DNA of 64,000 nucleotides, from positions 620,001 through 684,000 of the forward strand of contig JBBCIN010000003.1 of assembly GCA_037200885.1 (NCBI GenBank), in the 5' to 3' direction. Numbering within the stretch: the stretch's first letter is position 1; each line of letters starts with the position of its first letter. The notes under the pieces were generated by a model. That model searched no databases and was not told where the DNA came from. It was given only the letters and a program-made list of their open reading frames with translations. Position numbers and translations under genes: made by a program. The DNA is from PMG-095 sp037200885 (GTDB lineage: Bacteria; Myxococcota_A; Polyangia; Polyangiales; Polyangiaceae). Below are positions 7,346 to 17,355 of this stretch, in pieces.

Positions 7346-7975
7346 TTATTGGAAGGGCTGCGACGGTTGCCCGCGCTGGAAGAAAAAGTGGAAGTTACCC
7401 GTCACGCGACTCGTCACCGCGGCAGGGTCCGCGGCATCCACGAGCTCGCGCGGATCGGCGAAGTTTGCATCGAACCGAGCGTCGGTCAGCCGATCTTCGG
7501 CCGTGCCCTCGTTCGGGTCGCCACTGAACAAAGAGCTGAAGTTGATCGTGCCCGAGATCGAATAAATCGTGCCGTTTTGCAGGTGACAGCTGTTGTGGAG
7601 GTAGAGCGAAAGGCTGATCTGGGGCGGGTTGGGGTTGAACTCGATCGGGACGCCGGACGGGCTGACACCGCGCGGTAAGCCCACTTCCAAGTCTTGACCC
7701 AGCTTCTTTCGGATCTCCGGCAGATCGTTGACCAGCACGATCAGACCGTCGGACATGTCTTCGATGTTGTCTCCGCGCTGCACGCGAATGGTCAAAGATT
7801 CACCCGGGTCGGGATTGGCGCCAAAGAAATCCGGACTGAGATCGAAGGCGCCGTTCCAGCAACCCGCAATCCAAATATGATCGCTCGAGACGCGGCCCTC
7901 ACCCTCGCCCACGGTGCAGCCAAGCGGAGCGAGCAAAAGCAGACACGCAAGCAAACCGGCCGAGCTCGTCTTCAT
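7346..7975 (-). CDS. Predicted lipoprotein, unknown function
   Basis: 209 aa with a clear lipoprotein signal: the MKTSS n-region, a Leu-rich core and a lipobox ending LGC at about residue 20. The mature part is acidic and probably beta-rich. It has two further Cys (AGCWNG and NSCHLQNG) that may form a disulfide. No enzyme motif is visible. Its ATG overlaps the mnmA stop by 4 bp (ATGA), and the next gene begins 4 bp after its stop, so it is embedded in the mnmA-tilS operon. It is probably attached to an outer-envelope membrane. Confidence 0.7.
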   Translation of the reverse strand: MKTSSAGLLACLLLLAPLGCTVGEGEGRVSSDHIWIAGCWNGAFDLSPDFFGANPDPGESLTIRVQRGDNIEDMSDGLIVLVNDLPEIRKKLGQDLEVGLPRGVSPSGVPIEFNPNPPQISLSLYLHNSCHLQNGTIYSISGTINFSSLFSGDPNEGTAEDRLTDARFDANFADPRELVDAADPAAVTSRVTGNFHFFFQRGQPSQPFQ

Positions 7976-9084
7976 GCAAAGCCCTCCGCGGCCGACGGCA
8001 ATGACTGAGCCCGCGGCGCCCGGGAGGCGGCCCGGATCATGCCGCCGCCGAGCACCCGATCGCCCTGAAACATCACCGCAAATTGTCCTTTGACCACGGC
8101 GCGTTGCGGCTCGTCGAAGAACACGTGCACGGCATCGCCGACAGGCCGAACTTCGGCTGGGGTGGGGCGCCCGCGATACCGGACCTGCACCTCGCAGCGC
8201 AACGGTAAGCTCACATCCGCGGCCAGCGCGACCTCACACAGCTCGGCGCTGCTGGAGTCGAGCGAGTCCACCGAACCGAGCGTGACCGTCGCGGACGCGG
8301 CATCGACACCCACGACGTACGCGCGTTGTCCCAACGCGACGCCCAAGTTCTTGCGCTGTCCGAGCGTGAAGCGGAACACGCCATCGTGCTCGCCCACTTG
8401 CTGCCCCTGCTCGTCGAGGATCGGCCCAGGCCGCACGCGTTCCGGCGCGCGCTCCGCCACGAACGCGTCGTAGCGCCCGGTCGGCACGAAGCACAGTTCC
8501 TGACTCTCACCCTTGGCCGCGCCCGGCAAGTTGAGGCGCAGCGCCTCCGCGCGAATCTCTGGTTTGTCGCTGTCGCCGAGCGGAAAGATCAACCTCGAGA
8601 GCGCGTCTTGCCCGAGCATGTGCAAGAAATAGCTCTGATCTTTGCCGTGATCGCGCCCGCGGTGCAGCTCGAAATTGGCGCCATTCCGCAGCACCCGCGC
8701 ATAGTGCCCGGTAGCCACGCTCGCCGCGCTCAAGCGATCCGCGAGCTGAAACAGCTCGCGGATCTTCACCCCGCGATTGCAGCGGACGCACGGGCTCGGC
8801 GTCTCTCCCTCCAAATACGACTCCACGAACGGCGCCACGACCTCGCGCTGAAAAAGCTCCCGACGATCGAAGGCATAGTGCGGAATGCCCAACAGATCCG
8901 CGACCCGCCGCGCGTCGTGCACGTCTTCGGGAGCACAGCAGCGGCTCTTCACGGAGCCGTCATCCGGGTAGTCCCACAAGTGCAGGGTAACGCCCACCAC
9001 GTCGTAGCCCTGAGCGCACAATCGCGCCGCCGCGACCGACGAATCGACGCCACCACTCATGGCGATCAGCACACGCTCAGACAT
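7972..9084 (-). CDS. mnmA: tRNA-specific 2-thiouridylase MnmA
   Basis: Installs the 2-thio group on U34 of Lys/Glu/Gln tRNAs, using ATP and persulfide sulfur. The PP-loop is SGGVDSS (residues 10-16). Catalytic cysteines are recognisable in PCVRCNRGVKI (nucleophile) and QELCFVP (second Cys). The ATGHYAR and KDQSYFLHML motifs are also typical. The family QRKNLG(V) and late beta-barrel region (VRYRGRPTPAEV) complete a normal-length protein of 370 aa. The start is taken at ATG 9084 (MSERVLIAMSGG), which places the PP-loop at the usual distance from the N-terminus. A GTG 30 bases upstream is possible. It overlaps the downstream lipoprotein gene by 4 bp. Confidence 0.95.
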   Translation of the reverse strand: MSERVLIAMSGGVDSSVAAARLCAQGYDVVGVTLHLWDYPDDGSVKSRCCAPEDVHDARRVADLLGIPHYAFDRRELFQREVVAPFVESYLEGETPSPCVRCNRGVKIRELFQLADRLSAASVATGHYARVLRNGANFELHRGRDHGKDQSYFLHMLGQDALSRLIFPLGDSDKPEIRAEALRLNLPGAAKGESQELCFVPTGRYDAFVAERAPERVRPGPILDEQGQQVGEHDGVFRFTLGQRKNLGVALGQRAYVVGVDAASATVTLGSVDSLDSSSAELCEVALAADVSLPLRCEVQVRYRGRPTPAEVRPVGDAVHVFFDEPQRAVVKGQFAVMFQGDRVLGGGMIRAASRAPRAQSLPSAAEGFA

Positions 9085-9122
9085 CCGGGACGAGGTTAAC
9101 ACGCACCCCGGCACAAGGCCTG

Positions 9123-9443
9123 CTAGTGCCCGCCACCCTGCAGCACCGTGCGCACCGCATTGGTCGCACGATCGACAATTTTCGACGCCAAATCCACGGC
9201 TTCCGTATAGCGATAAATGCCGACCTGCAGCGCAATCAGCGTCCCCGCGTCGTAATTCTGCAGCCGCGCGGCCCCCGCCGTCCGCGCCTCCCCAACATCG
9301 ATCTCCCGCCCCAACCCCCGCATCACCCGCACAAACCCGCTCTCACCCTCGCGCGCACGCGCTTTCGGCGCCGCCGGCAAAGCCGGCGACGCCGAAAGCC
9401 GCTCAACCGCCGTTCCCTCACCGCCCACACCCGAAATCGCCAT
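9123..9443 (-). CDS. Type III secretion inner-rod-like (EscI/YscI/PrgJ-type) small protein
   Basis: From ATG at 9443 (MAISGVGGEG; GAGAT a few bases upstream) this gives 106 aa. The last ~45 residues have the pattern of inner-rod proteins of type III secretion systems: a hydrophobic L-I-x-L-Q helix, a Y-x-x-x-V-x-L-x-S-K core, and an amphipathic A-x-N-A-V-x-T-x-L-Q end (TLIALQVGIYRYTEAVDLAS, then KIVDRATNAVRTVLQ). The first ~50 residues are a flexible, Arg/Gly/Ala-rich segment. No other secretion genes are in the window, but the gene directly upstream encodes a FliA/WhiG-type sigma factor. It could instead be a FliE-like or unrelated helical protein. The in-frame upstream extension to 9569 contains a copy of the 18-bp repeat and looks non-coding. 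Confidence 0.5.
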   Translation of the reverse strand: MAISGVGGEGTAVERLSASPALPAAPKARAREGESGFVRVMRGLGREIDVGEARTAGAARLQNYDAGTLIALQVGIYRYTEAVDLASKIVDRATNAVRTVLQGGGH

Positions 9444-9518
9444 CCCCCCATCTCGGCCAGAGCCCCACCCAGTTGCACAATAAATAGCCGAAGCTCCCGA
9501 GGCTCCCCGACCCCGAGC

Positions 9519-9536
9519 TCCCCAACCCAGGATAGG
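9519..9536 (-). repeat. Single copy of the 18-bp repeat, locus 2 (intergenic)
   Basis: The minus strand reads CCCTATCCTGGGTTGGGG, matching 16 of 18 positions of the unit repeated at 3758-3858. It lies between the sigma factor stop (9582) and the inner-rod-like start (9443), in a stretch rich in GGGGAGCTCGGG-like motifs. This intergenic copy suggests the unit is not maintained for coding reasons alone. Confidence 0.6.
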
Positions 9537-9581
9537 GATCGCTCGGGAGTCGTCCTGGAGTGGGGTCACTTTTGACCCTGG

Positions 9582-10292
9582 TTATTCGGTGAGGGCTCGC
9601 AGGCGTTTGGAGAGGCGGGTGAGGGCTCGGGTGTGGAGGCGGCTTGCCCAAGATTTGCTGAGGCCGAGCTCGCTGGCTACGTGGTCGAAACGGGCGCCTT
9701 CGAGGTAGTGACGGCGGACGAGCTCGGCTTCTTCGTGCGGCAATTCGGCGATTGCGGTGCGAATCAGGCTCAGTAGCTGGGCTTGGCCGTAGGCTTGCTC
9801 TGGGCTGTCGCTAATGTCGACTAGAGTGCGGTCGCCCGAGTCGTCGTGCGCGGTGGGCGCGACCAAACCGACGGCCATTGCGGTCGCCATCGCGGCCAAG
9901 TGATCCGCCAAAGCGAGTTCAGCCTCCGCCGAGCCGGAGCCAGGTGGGCGCGGGACCGAGATGTCTTCGAAGGCGCCTTCGCTGATGCGCGCGGCGGCTT
10001 GCAAGCCGTTCAAGCGCTCGTGGGTTCGACGTGAGAGACGCGCGGAAGCACGCACGCCATCGATGATCGCGCCGCGAACGCGGAAATTCGCGTAGCCACG
10101 GAATGGGACGCCACGCGAATCATCGAAGCGACGAGCCGCATCCCACAATCCTTCCCGCCCGTAGCTGAGCAGCTCTTCGAGCTCGGCTGCGCCACCGAGG
10201 GTGCGCAAGATTTGGCGCGCGATGATATCCACCAACCCCAGGGCTGACGAAAACCGCTCAACTACTTCCGGCGATTCCTTGCTCTCTCCCAC
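9582..10292 (-). CDS. FliA/WhiG-type (sigma-28 group) RNA polymerase sigma factor
   Basis: 236-aa group 3 sigma factor. Region 2 is clear: LLSYGREGLWDAARRFDDSR, then GVPFRGYANFRVRGAIIDGVR, with the RIRGAxxDxxR pattern typical of FliA and WhiG. Region 4 is AELPHEEAELVRRHYLEG followed by the helix-turn-helix FDHVASELGLSKSWASRLHT and Arg-rich RALTRLSKRLRAL. In other bacteria this group directs flagellar, type III secretion or developmental genes. Here the next gene encodes an inner-rod-like protein, which fits a secretion link, but no flagellar genes are nearby. Start: ATG at 10292. The divergent CPBP protease gene begins ~170 bp away. Confidence 0.87.
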   Translation of the reverse strand: MGESKESPEVVERFSSALGLVDIIARQILRTLGGAAELEELLSYGREGLWDAARRFDDSRGVPFRGYANFRVRGAIIDGVRASARLSRRTHERLNGLQAAARISEGAFEDISVPRPPGSGSAEAELALADHLAAMATAMAVGLVAPTAHDDSGDRTLVDISDSPEQAYGQAQLLSLIRTAIAELPHEEAELVRRHYLEGARFDHVASELGLSKSWASRLHTRALTRLSKRLRALTE

Positions 10293-10463
10293 GCGGGCGC
10301 GACTCTAACAAACTCCGGAGCGGCACTTCACTAGCTTTCGCCTGCGGCGATGCGCGACGCGCGTTTTGCACGTTCCGGCACCGTTTCGAGCCCGGGCGAA
10401 TGGGTCCGGCGCAATCGCTCAGGTGCGAGCGCGACGCCCCCGTGCCATATTCCGAATCAAGCA

Positions 10464-11063
10464 ATGCTTCGCTGGGGCAGAGTCGCAGTCGCCTATCTCG
10501 CCGCCAGCGCAAGCGCCGTTGCGGTGGCGTTGCTGTGGCGCGGCACTTCGCCGTTCATCTATGGCGAGCCCTGGCTGGTTCTGCCGAGCGCACTCGGCCA
10601 CGCGTACAGCTTGGTCATCGGGCTCGCGCTTGGCGGGCTGGTCGCGTTCAGCACGCGCATTTTCGTGACGCGCTACGCGTGGGCTAGGAACCTGCACCGC
10701 GAGCTGCGTCCGGTCGCGCGTGATCTCAGTACGGCGGGCATCGTTGCCGTGGCTGCGTTCAGCGCGCTCGGTGAAGAGCTCTGGTTTCGGGGTCTATTGC
10801 AGCCGTGGGTCGGTCTGTGGTTGCAGGCCGCGGCGTTCGGCATCGTGCACGCGCAACTGCGTGGCCCAAGTCGTTGGGCGTGGATCAGCTGGGCGACCAT
10901 CATGGGCCTCGCCTTCGGAGCGACGTTCCAGCTGACCGGATCGCTCGCCGGGCCGATCGCGGCGCACGCCCTGATCAATTGCCTGAACCTGTCCTACCTG
11001 AAGAGCCATGACCCAGAACCGCGCCGCCGCGCGCTGGGCGGCCTGCTCGGTCAACGCAGCTAG
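10464..11063 (+). CDS. CPBP family intramembrane glutamic endopeptidase
   Basis: About 199 aa from ATG at 10464 (MLRWGRVAVAYLA). It is a multi-pass membrane protein of the CPBP/Abi (Rce1-like) family. Motif 1 is GEELWFRGLL with catalytic E104, E105 and R109. Motif 2 is FGIVHAQ with the active-site His, and motif 3 is AAHALINCLN. Relatives cleave membrane or prenylated substrates, or are immunity or maturation proteases; the substrate here is unknown. It stands alone, divergent from the sigma factor and followed by a short terminator, so it is probably monocistronic. An upstream in-frame ATG at 10350 would add 38 residues without membrane character. Confidence 0.85.
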   Translation: MLRWGRVAVAYLAASASAVAVALLWRGTSPFIYGEPWLVLPSALGHAYSLVIGLALGGLVAFSTRIFVTRYAWARNLHRELRPVARDLSTAGIVAVAAFSALGEELWFRGLLQPWVGLWLQAAAFGIVHAQLRGPSRWAWISWATIMGLAFGATFQLTGSLAGPIAAHALINCLNLSYLKSHDPEPRRRALGGLLGQRS

Positions 11064-11077
11064 AAGACTGCTGACGG

Positions 11078-11103
11078 AAAAAGCTGTCACCAGCTGATTT
11101 TTA
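11078..11103 (+). terminator. Short intrinsic terminator after the CPBP gene
   Basis: AGCTG and CAGCT around a TCAC loop, preceded by AAAAA and followed by ATTTTTAG, form a short stem 15 bp after the CPBP stop. The stem is weak (5-6 bp plus A-T pairs), but the layout is right for a rho-independent terminator separating this gene from the HD-GYP regulator. Confidence 0.45.
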
Positions 11104-11209
11104 GCGCTTTCCAGCCCCGTCGACGCCCCGAGATCACGGGCCCATGCACGGCGCGCGATTGAAGGGGTACGCTACTATCCTGAGCTCCACCGAAAAGAAC
11201 CCATCCAGG

Positions 11210-12705
11210 ATGGCCGAGTCCGACTCGAGTTACCCCGAAGATCGCCCGCGGGTGCTCGTCGTCGACGACGAGAAATTCATCCGCGACATCATCGCCGACT
11301 TTCTCGGCATGGAAGGCTACATCGTCCGCACCGCCGAAGACGGCGTGAGCGCCACGAACGAGCTCGAGCGCGCTCGCTACGACATGGTCATCAGTGACCT
11401 CAAGATGCCGAAGATGGGCGGCCTCGATTTGTTGCGCGAGGTCGCGCGCACCCATCCGGATACGCTGACCGTGATCATGACCGGCTTCGGCACGGTGGAA
11501 ACCGCGATCGATGCCATGAAGCGCGGCGCGTACGACTACATCTTGAAGCCGTTCAAGGTCGAAGAAATCGTGCACATCGTGCAGCGCGGGCTCGAGAAGC
11601 GGCGGCTCTCGGCGGAGAACCTGCGACTGCGTGAGGCGCTCTCGCTGTACAAGGTGAGCGAAGCCATCACCGCTAGCCTGTCGCTCGATGAAGTGATCGC
11701 GACGGTCGCCGATAGCGGCTTGAACGAAATCCGCGCGGACATGGTGATGACCTGGCTCGACAACGGCGAGGGCGCATTCTTCTCGCGCAACGTCAGCTTG
11801 GCGGCCGCCTTCCCCGAAGGCGAAGATGTCGGGGAATTGAACGCGCAGACCGTCGTCGAGCGGCTCAAGCAAGAGAGCTTCTTGGTCGAACACGGCGCCC
11901 GCGCGCGCGAGCTGTTTGCCACTCACCCGTCGCGCCAGGTGCAGAGCATCACGATCATTGCGCTCAAAATGCGAGATCGCCTGCTGGGCTGGATCGCAGT
12001 GGTCTCGCTCACCGCGAGCAAGCGCTTCGACGAAGGGCAGCGCAAGTTGCTCAGCATCATCGCTTCGCGCGCGGCTGCGGCGATCGAAAATGCTCGCCTG
12101 TACGAAGATCTGCAGGCCACCTTTCAGCAGACGATCACTAGCCTCGCGCGCACCATCGACAAGATGGATCGCTACACCTCCGGACACTCGGAACGCGTGG
12201 CACGCTACGCGGTGAACTTGGCGCGCTGGCTGGGCTTGGACGACGTGCAAATCCAGCACGTGCGCCATTCGGCGTTGATGCACGACATCGGCAAAATCGG
12301 CTGCGTGATGAACTTGAACAAGACCGGCAAGCTCACCCCCCAAGAGTACGAGGTGTTCAAGCGGCATCCGACGTACGGACGCGAGATCTTGGACCCGATC
12401 AAGTTCCTGCAACCGGTGATCCCAGGCGTGCACTTGCACCACGAGCGTTGGGATGGCCGTGGCTATCCACTCGGTCTCGCCGGCAACGACATCCCGCTGA
12501 TCGCACGCATCATCGCGGTCGCCGATACGTACGACGCGATGACCAGCGATCGCGCGTATCGCCGCGCACTGCCGCACGAGGTCACCGTCAACGAGATTTT
12601 GCGCTGCTCGGGCTCTCAGTTCGATCCCGACGTGGCCAACATTTTCACCGAACAAATCGACGGGCTGCGGGCTGAGCTCGTCGATTCCGGTGCCAAGATC
12701 CCAGA

Positions 12706-12709
<4 letters not shown>
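11210..12709 (+). CDS. Response regulator with REC, GAF-like and HD-GYP domains
   Basis: About 499 aa from ATG 11210. The N-terminal receiver has the acidic pair D19/D20 and phosphoacceptor D63 (ISDLKMP), a conserved Thr (IMTGFG) and Lys (LKPF). A short coiled-coil (LEKRRLSAENLRLREAL) leads to a GAF-like sensor at ~135-310. The HD-GYP domain has HDIGKIG (358-364) and HHERWDGRGYP (from 410), so it is probably an active cyclic-di-GMP phosphodiesterase. Domain order matches RpfG-like regulators with an inserted GAF. No partner histidine kinase is adjacent; one is encoded at 17.6-19.2 kb. lipB overlaps its stop by 4 bp (ATGA). An upstream in-frame ATG at 11144 is less likely. Confidence 0.93.
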
Positions 12710-13494
<785 letters not shown>

Positions 13495-14498
13495 GCCACG
13501 ATTTCACGCGCCGGGCGATAGTGACGCCCGGCCCGACCGCGATTGTAACCGGAGACCTTCGCGATCCATTCGAGGCCACGCGTGACCGCGCTGCGCGCGG
13601 CATTCCCCGCATCCAGCTCGCGGATCACGATGCGCCCGCGGGTCACGCACCGGGCCGCGCGACGCAAGAGCTCGTCTTGCTCGGGCAACGTCAGGTAGTG
13701 CAGGACATCGATCAAGAGCAGCGTATCCACTTGGCGCTCGTCGAGCTCGAGCAAATCGAGCGTTTCGAAATGCGCGCTTTCGGCGGCGGCGCGTTTTGCG
13801 ACGGCGACTTTGCGCCCGTCCGAGTCGAAGCCGGATAGCCGCCGCGAGCGGCCCAACTCCCAGAGTAAAAGGCCAAATTGACCGCGACCGGCCGCCGCGT
13901 CCAGCACGCTTCCGAAGTTGCCCGGGAGCGCGGCCAAGAGTCGCGTCAGCGGATCGCTGTGGAGCTTCATCGCGACGTAAATGCGATCGCCGATCGGCGC
14001 GGTGCGATAGCGCTGGATGGTGCGTTGAATCGCCGCTTCGAGCTCGGCCTCGCCGTCGGTCGTGGCGGCCGCGGGCGCGCGTCGTTGGCGTGCAATGAGG
14101 TAAGCGATCGCGCTACCGATCGCCCCGAGCCCCGCACCGACGAAAATACTTCCGAGCCCCGCCTGCCAGACAAACCCCAAAATCCCAGTGTGCTTCGCCT
14201 GCGCCAAGCTGAAACCAGCGTGGTGCCCCGTGCTCAGGAGCGATCCGATCTCGACCTCGAGCGTGATCAAGAAGGGCGCGACCAGCGGATTGGAGATGTT
14301 GGCCAACAGGTAGGCCAGCACGAGATCCAAGCCGAGCGGCAAGCAGACGAGCAAGCAGATCAAGAAGTGAAAGCCGTACACGGGTAAGCAGCCAATGAAT
14401 AGGCCGAGCGCGACGGCCAACGCGACGCGCGACGGCGACTGCCGCTCGCCGCGCAGGCGGCGCCAAATTCGAGCGAGCTTACGGCGCAAAGCGCGTCG

Positions 14499-15227
14499 TC
14501 ATGCGGGAGGATGGACCGAATTGCGCTGCTGAGTTTGCGCAATTTTCAAGTACATTTGCGCGCTCTTGTGGTCCGCGTCGCGCTCGATCACCGCTTCGAA
14601 CTCGCTCACCGCCGCCGCGTGCTCACCAGCCGACAACAGCGCGACACCGAGCAGCACGCGCGCCTGCACGTAGTTCGGGTTGTGCTGCTTGGCGATCTCG
14701 AGCTGCTCGCGCGCGCGTTCCTTCTGGCCCATGTCGCGATAGAGCGTGGCGAGCCGCGTGCGCAGATCGGCAAAGGTCGGACACAGCGCCACCGCGCGTT
14801 CGAGCTCGATCACTGCCTCCGCTGGCATGCCTGCATCCTGATAGGCTTGGCTGATTTCGGCGTGCATGTTGGCGATCTTGCCCATCGCGAACGGATCCGT
14901 GGGACCCTCGCCGCCGGCTGCGCGCCCGCGAATGCGCGCGTAAATTTCGCGCGCCGAGTCGTATTTCCCGAGATCGTTGTAAGTGACCATCAAATTCAGC
15001 TGGGCTTCGGTGTAGTTCGGGTTCAGGCCCACCGCCTTCTCGAAGTTGAGCTCCGCTTGCGCGAAGTCGCCGTGTGCGTGGGCGATCACACCCAGCATGT
15101 CGAACACATCGGCGAAGCGATCGGTTTGTTGGACGACTTGTTTCAACAAGTATTCGGCCTTGTCGAACTCTCGCTTCTGATAGTGCTCGCGCCCCAAGAG
15201 CAGCAGCTGCTTCAGATGGTCGTCCAT
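14499..15227 (-). CDS. Tetratricopeptide repeat protein
   Basis: About 242 aa from ATG 15227 (MDDHLKQLLLLGREHYQ). It consists of consecutive 34-residue TPR units: REFDKAEYLLKQVVQQ, GDFAQAELNFEKAVGLNPNY, GKYDSAREIYARIRG, GMPAEAVIELERAVALCPT, GQKERAREQLEIAKQHNPNY and GEHAAAVSEFEAVIERDADH. There is no signal peptide or catalytic domain, so it is a cytoplasmic protein-interaction scaffold. It is transcribed with the DUF2062-methyltransferase gene 10 bp downstream, which may supply a partner. Residues upstream of 15227 in the same frame are Pro/Gly-rich and look untranslated. The ATG lies in a divergent region shared with the M23 gene. Confidence 0.85.
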   Translation of the reverse strand: MDDHLKQLLLLGREHYQKREFDKAEYLLKQVVQQTDRFADVFDMLGVIAHAHGDFAQAELNFEKAVGLNPNYTEAQLNLMVTYNDLGKYDSAREIYARIRGRAAGGEGPTDPFAMGKIANMHAEISQAYQDAGMPAEAVIELERAVALCPTFADLRTRLATLYRDMGQKERAREQLEIAKQHNPNYVQARVLLGVALLSAGEHAAAVSEFEAVIERDADHKSAQMYLKIAQTQQRNSVHPPA

Positions 15228-15423
15228 GCCGGCAGTTTGTTTCAAAAGGCCCCGTGTGCGAAAGCCCCGCGACAATCCCGGCTCGGGGCCCGCACCGTGG
15301 GATCCGCTCGGAGGCTCTTCCACTGGAGAAAGCATTTTTCAAGTAGCGGTTATCGCGGTGGATTCTGGCGCGGGCCCATTCGCTTCGCTTGCCCCGCTCT
15401 GCGTCCGCTGCTACCTCGCGATC

Positions 15424-17355
15424 GTGCCCTCTTCTCCGGGAGCCGGGGGATCACGTCACGTAGGCCGTGTCGTCGATCCCTCAGTACGCGACGACGGAGA
15501 TCCTGAACCCGATCTTCAATTGGCGCCTCCAGCCACTGCCAACGAGGCGGCGCCGGACGAGTCCGCGCGCGAACGACTGCTGGCTCGCGCGCACGCCGCC
15601 CGGCCGGACGCGGCCGCGCAGGGGCCGGGGCGGGGCGGACTCGACGAAATCGGCCGACCGCCGGAGCGCGAGCCGCCCGAGGGCGAGCTCGAGAGCGTTG
15701 GCGGCAGCGCGGCAGGAAGGGCTCCCGCGTCGCCGCTGCTGCCGCGCGCAGCCAATCAACTGTCCCCGACCCTGATCGCGCTGTTCGGCACGCTGATCGG
15801 CATTGCCACCGTGCTGACCCTGATCGCGCTGGTGATCAACCTCGACCGACAAAAGTCCGCAGCGCCGACCAAGGCCGCGAGCGCGGCCGCGCCCTCGAGC
15901 AGCGTCAGCGCGACGCCGATCGAAATGGCGCCTCCGGTGCAGAAGCGCGCGCGACAGAAGCTGCCCAGCCCGTGGCGCATTGCCGACAGCAAGGGTGATC
16001 CAAACCTACGCACGGTGGAGGGCAAGGTCTCGACCGATCCGTTCATCAAGGCGCTCAGCGCGGCCGGCATCCCGGAAAAAGAAGCGTATCGCGTGTTGAC
16101 CGCGATGAAGGGCGTACGCGATTTCGACAAGTGCAATAAATCGGACCGCTTCACGGCGCTGCTCGAACGTGGATCGTCGCGGTTGAAAGCCTTCGAATAC
16201 GCCGTTGGGCCGGAAGAAATCTATCAAGCGCGCGAAGCGGACGACGGTCTCCTGAAGGGCAGCAAGCTCGATCTCAAGGTGGAGCGCAATCAGGTGACGG
16301 GCGCCCTGATCTACGATGGGAAGAGCTTCGATGCTTCCGCCGAGCGAGCGGGCTTCGACGCGGGCCTCGCCCACGTGGTCGGGCTGGCGCTTCAGGGGCA
16401 TCTATCGATGGATGAACTGGAGCGCGGGGATCGCCTGCGCGTGATCGGGCAAGAGGTCACGGTGCTGGGCGAATTCGCGCGCTACACGGGCATCGAAGCC
16501 GTCGAGGTGACGCCCGCCAATCCAAAACGCGAAACGCTGCGCGTGTACTACTTCGACGATCCGAGCCTGCGTGGCTACTACGACGCGACCGGCAAGAGCC
16601 CGTATGAAGGTGGCTGGCGCAAACCGATCCCGGGCGCGGCCATCACTTCTGCCTTCAATCCGCGGCGCATGCACCCGATCTTGCACAAAATCATGCCACA
16701 CATGGGCACCGATATCGGCGCGCCGTTGGGCACACCGGTGGGCGCGTCGGCGCCAGGCGTAGTGAGCTACATCGGCCCGGGCGGACCCGCGGGCAACTTG
16801 CTCAAGGTGATGCACCCAAACGGCATCGAGACCGGCTACGCACACCTCTCGCGTTACGTCGCGGGAATCAAAGTCGGCGACAAGGTGAAGCGCATGCAGA
16901 CGATCGGCTACGTTGGCTCGACCGGTCGCTCGACGGGCCCGCATCTGCATTTCAGCGCGCAGCGCGACGGCAAGTTCTTCGATGCCGAAACACTGAATCT
17001 CGATGGAATGCGCGTGTTGAACAAAGATCAACGCGAGCAATTTCTACTCGTCGTTGCCAAGTACAACCCGCTCTTGGATGCGATCGCTTTGCCGGCTCCG
17101 TTGCCAGGCGCTGCTGCCCTGGCGAGCGACCCCGTTGCCGCGCCCGCAAGCTCTGCCGGCGCGCCCGCAGGTAGCGCCCAAGATCCCAGTATCGCCGAGG
17201 ATGCCGCTGAAGTGGATGCCGCCAGCAAAGCGGCTCCCGCCGTCAGTGCCAAGCCCGCAGCCGCCGCAAATGGCGCGAACAATTCGGTCTATTTGAGCGA
17301 CAAGGAGCTGCTCAAGCTGCAGTCCGCGACGGACGAGGGCGAGGTCTCTGAGTAA
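15424..17355 (+). CDS. Membrane-anchored M23 (LytM/lysostaphin-type) peptidoglycan endopeptidase
   Basis: Zinc metallopeptidase acting on peptidoglycan cross-links. From the N-terminus there is an acidic/Pro cytoplasmic region, then one membrane helix (LIALFGTLIGIATVLTLIAL). A region resembling the LysM-like/OapA-type part of MepM homologues follows (VEGKVSTDPFIKALSAAGIP and ERGDRLRVIGQEVT). The M23 core has RRMHPILHKIMPHMGTDIGA (metal ligands H and D) and TGPHLHFSAQ (last HxH). The tail is ~100 aa of Ala/Pro-rich sequence ending DEGEVSE. The start is uncertain: GTG at 15424 leaves room for a divergent promoter, while ATG 15226 would overlap the start codon of the opposite TPR gene. Confidence 0.87.
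   Translation: MPSSPGAGGSRHVGRVVDPSVRDDGDPEPDLQLAPPATANEAAPDESARERLLARAHAARPDAAAQGPGRGGLDEIGRPPEREPPEGELESVGGSAAGRAPASPLLPRAANQLSPTLIALFGTLIGIATVLTLIALVINLDRQKSAAPTKAASAAAPSSSVSATPIEMAPPVQKRARQKLPSPWRIADSKGDPNLRTVEGKVSTDPFIKALSAAGIPEKEAYRVLTAMKGVRDFDKCNKSDRFTALLERGSSRLKAFEYAVGPEEIYQAREADDGLLKGSKLDLKVERNQVTGALIYDGKSFDASAERAGFDAGLAHVVGLALQGHLSMDELERGDRLRVIGQEVTVLGEFARYTGIEAVEVTPANPKRETLRVYYFDDPSLRGYYDATGKSPYEGGWRKPIPGAAITSAFNPRRMHPILHKIMPHMGTDIGAPLGTPVGASAPGVVSYIGPGGPAGNLLKVMHPNGIETGYAHLSRYVAGIKVGDKVKRMQTIGYVGSTGRSTGPHLHFSAQRDGKFFDAETLNLDGMRVLNKDQREQFLLVVAKYNPLLDAIALPAPLPGAAALASDPVAAPASSAGAPAGSAQDPSIAEDAAEVDAASKAAPAVSAKPAAAANGANNSVYLSDKELLKLQSATDEGEVSE

Noticed and set aside
9444..9569. In-frame N-terminal extension of the inner-rod-like gene to 9569
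   Set aside because: The extra 42 residues are Gly/Arg-rich, contain the 18-bp DNA repeat, and have no similarity to the family; the internal ATG at 9443 is a better start.
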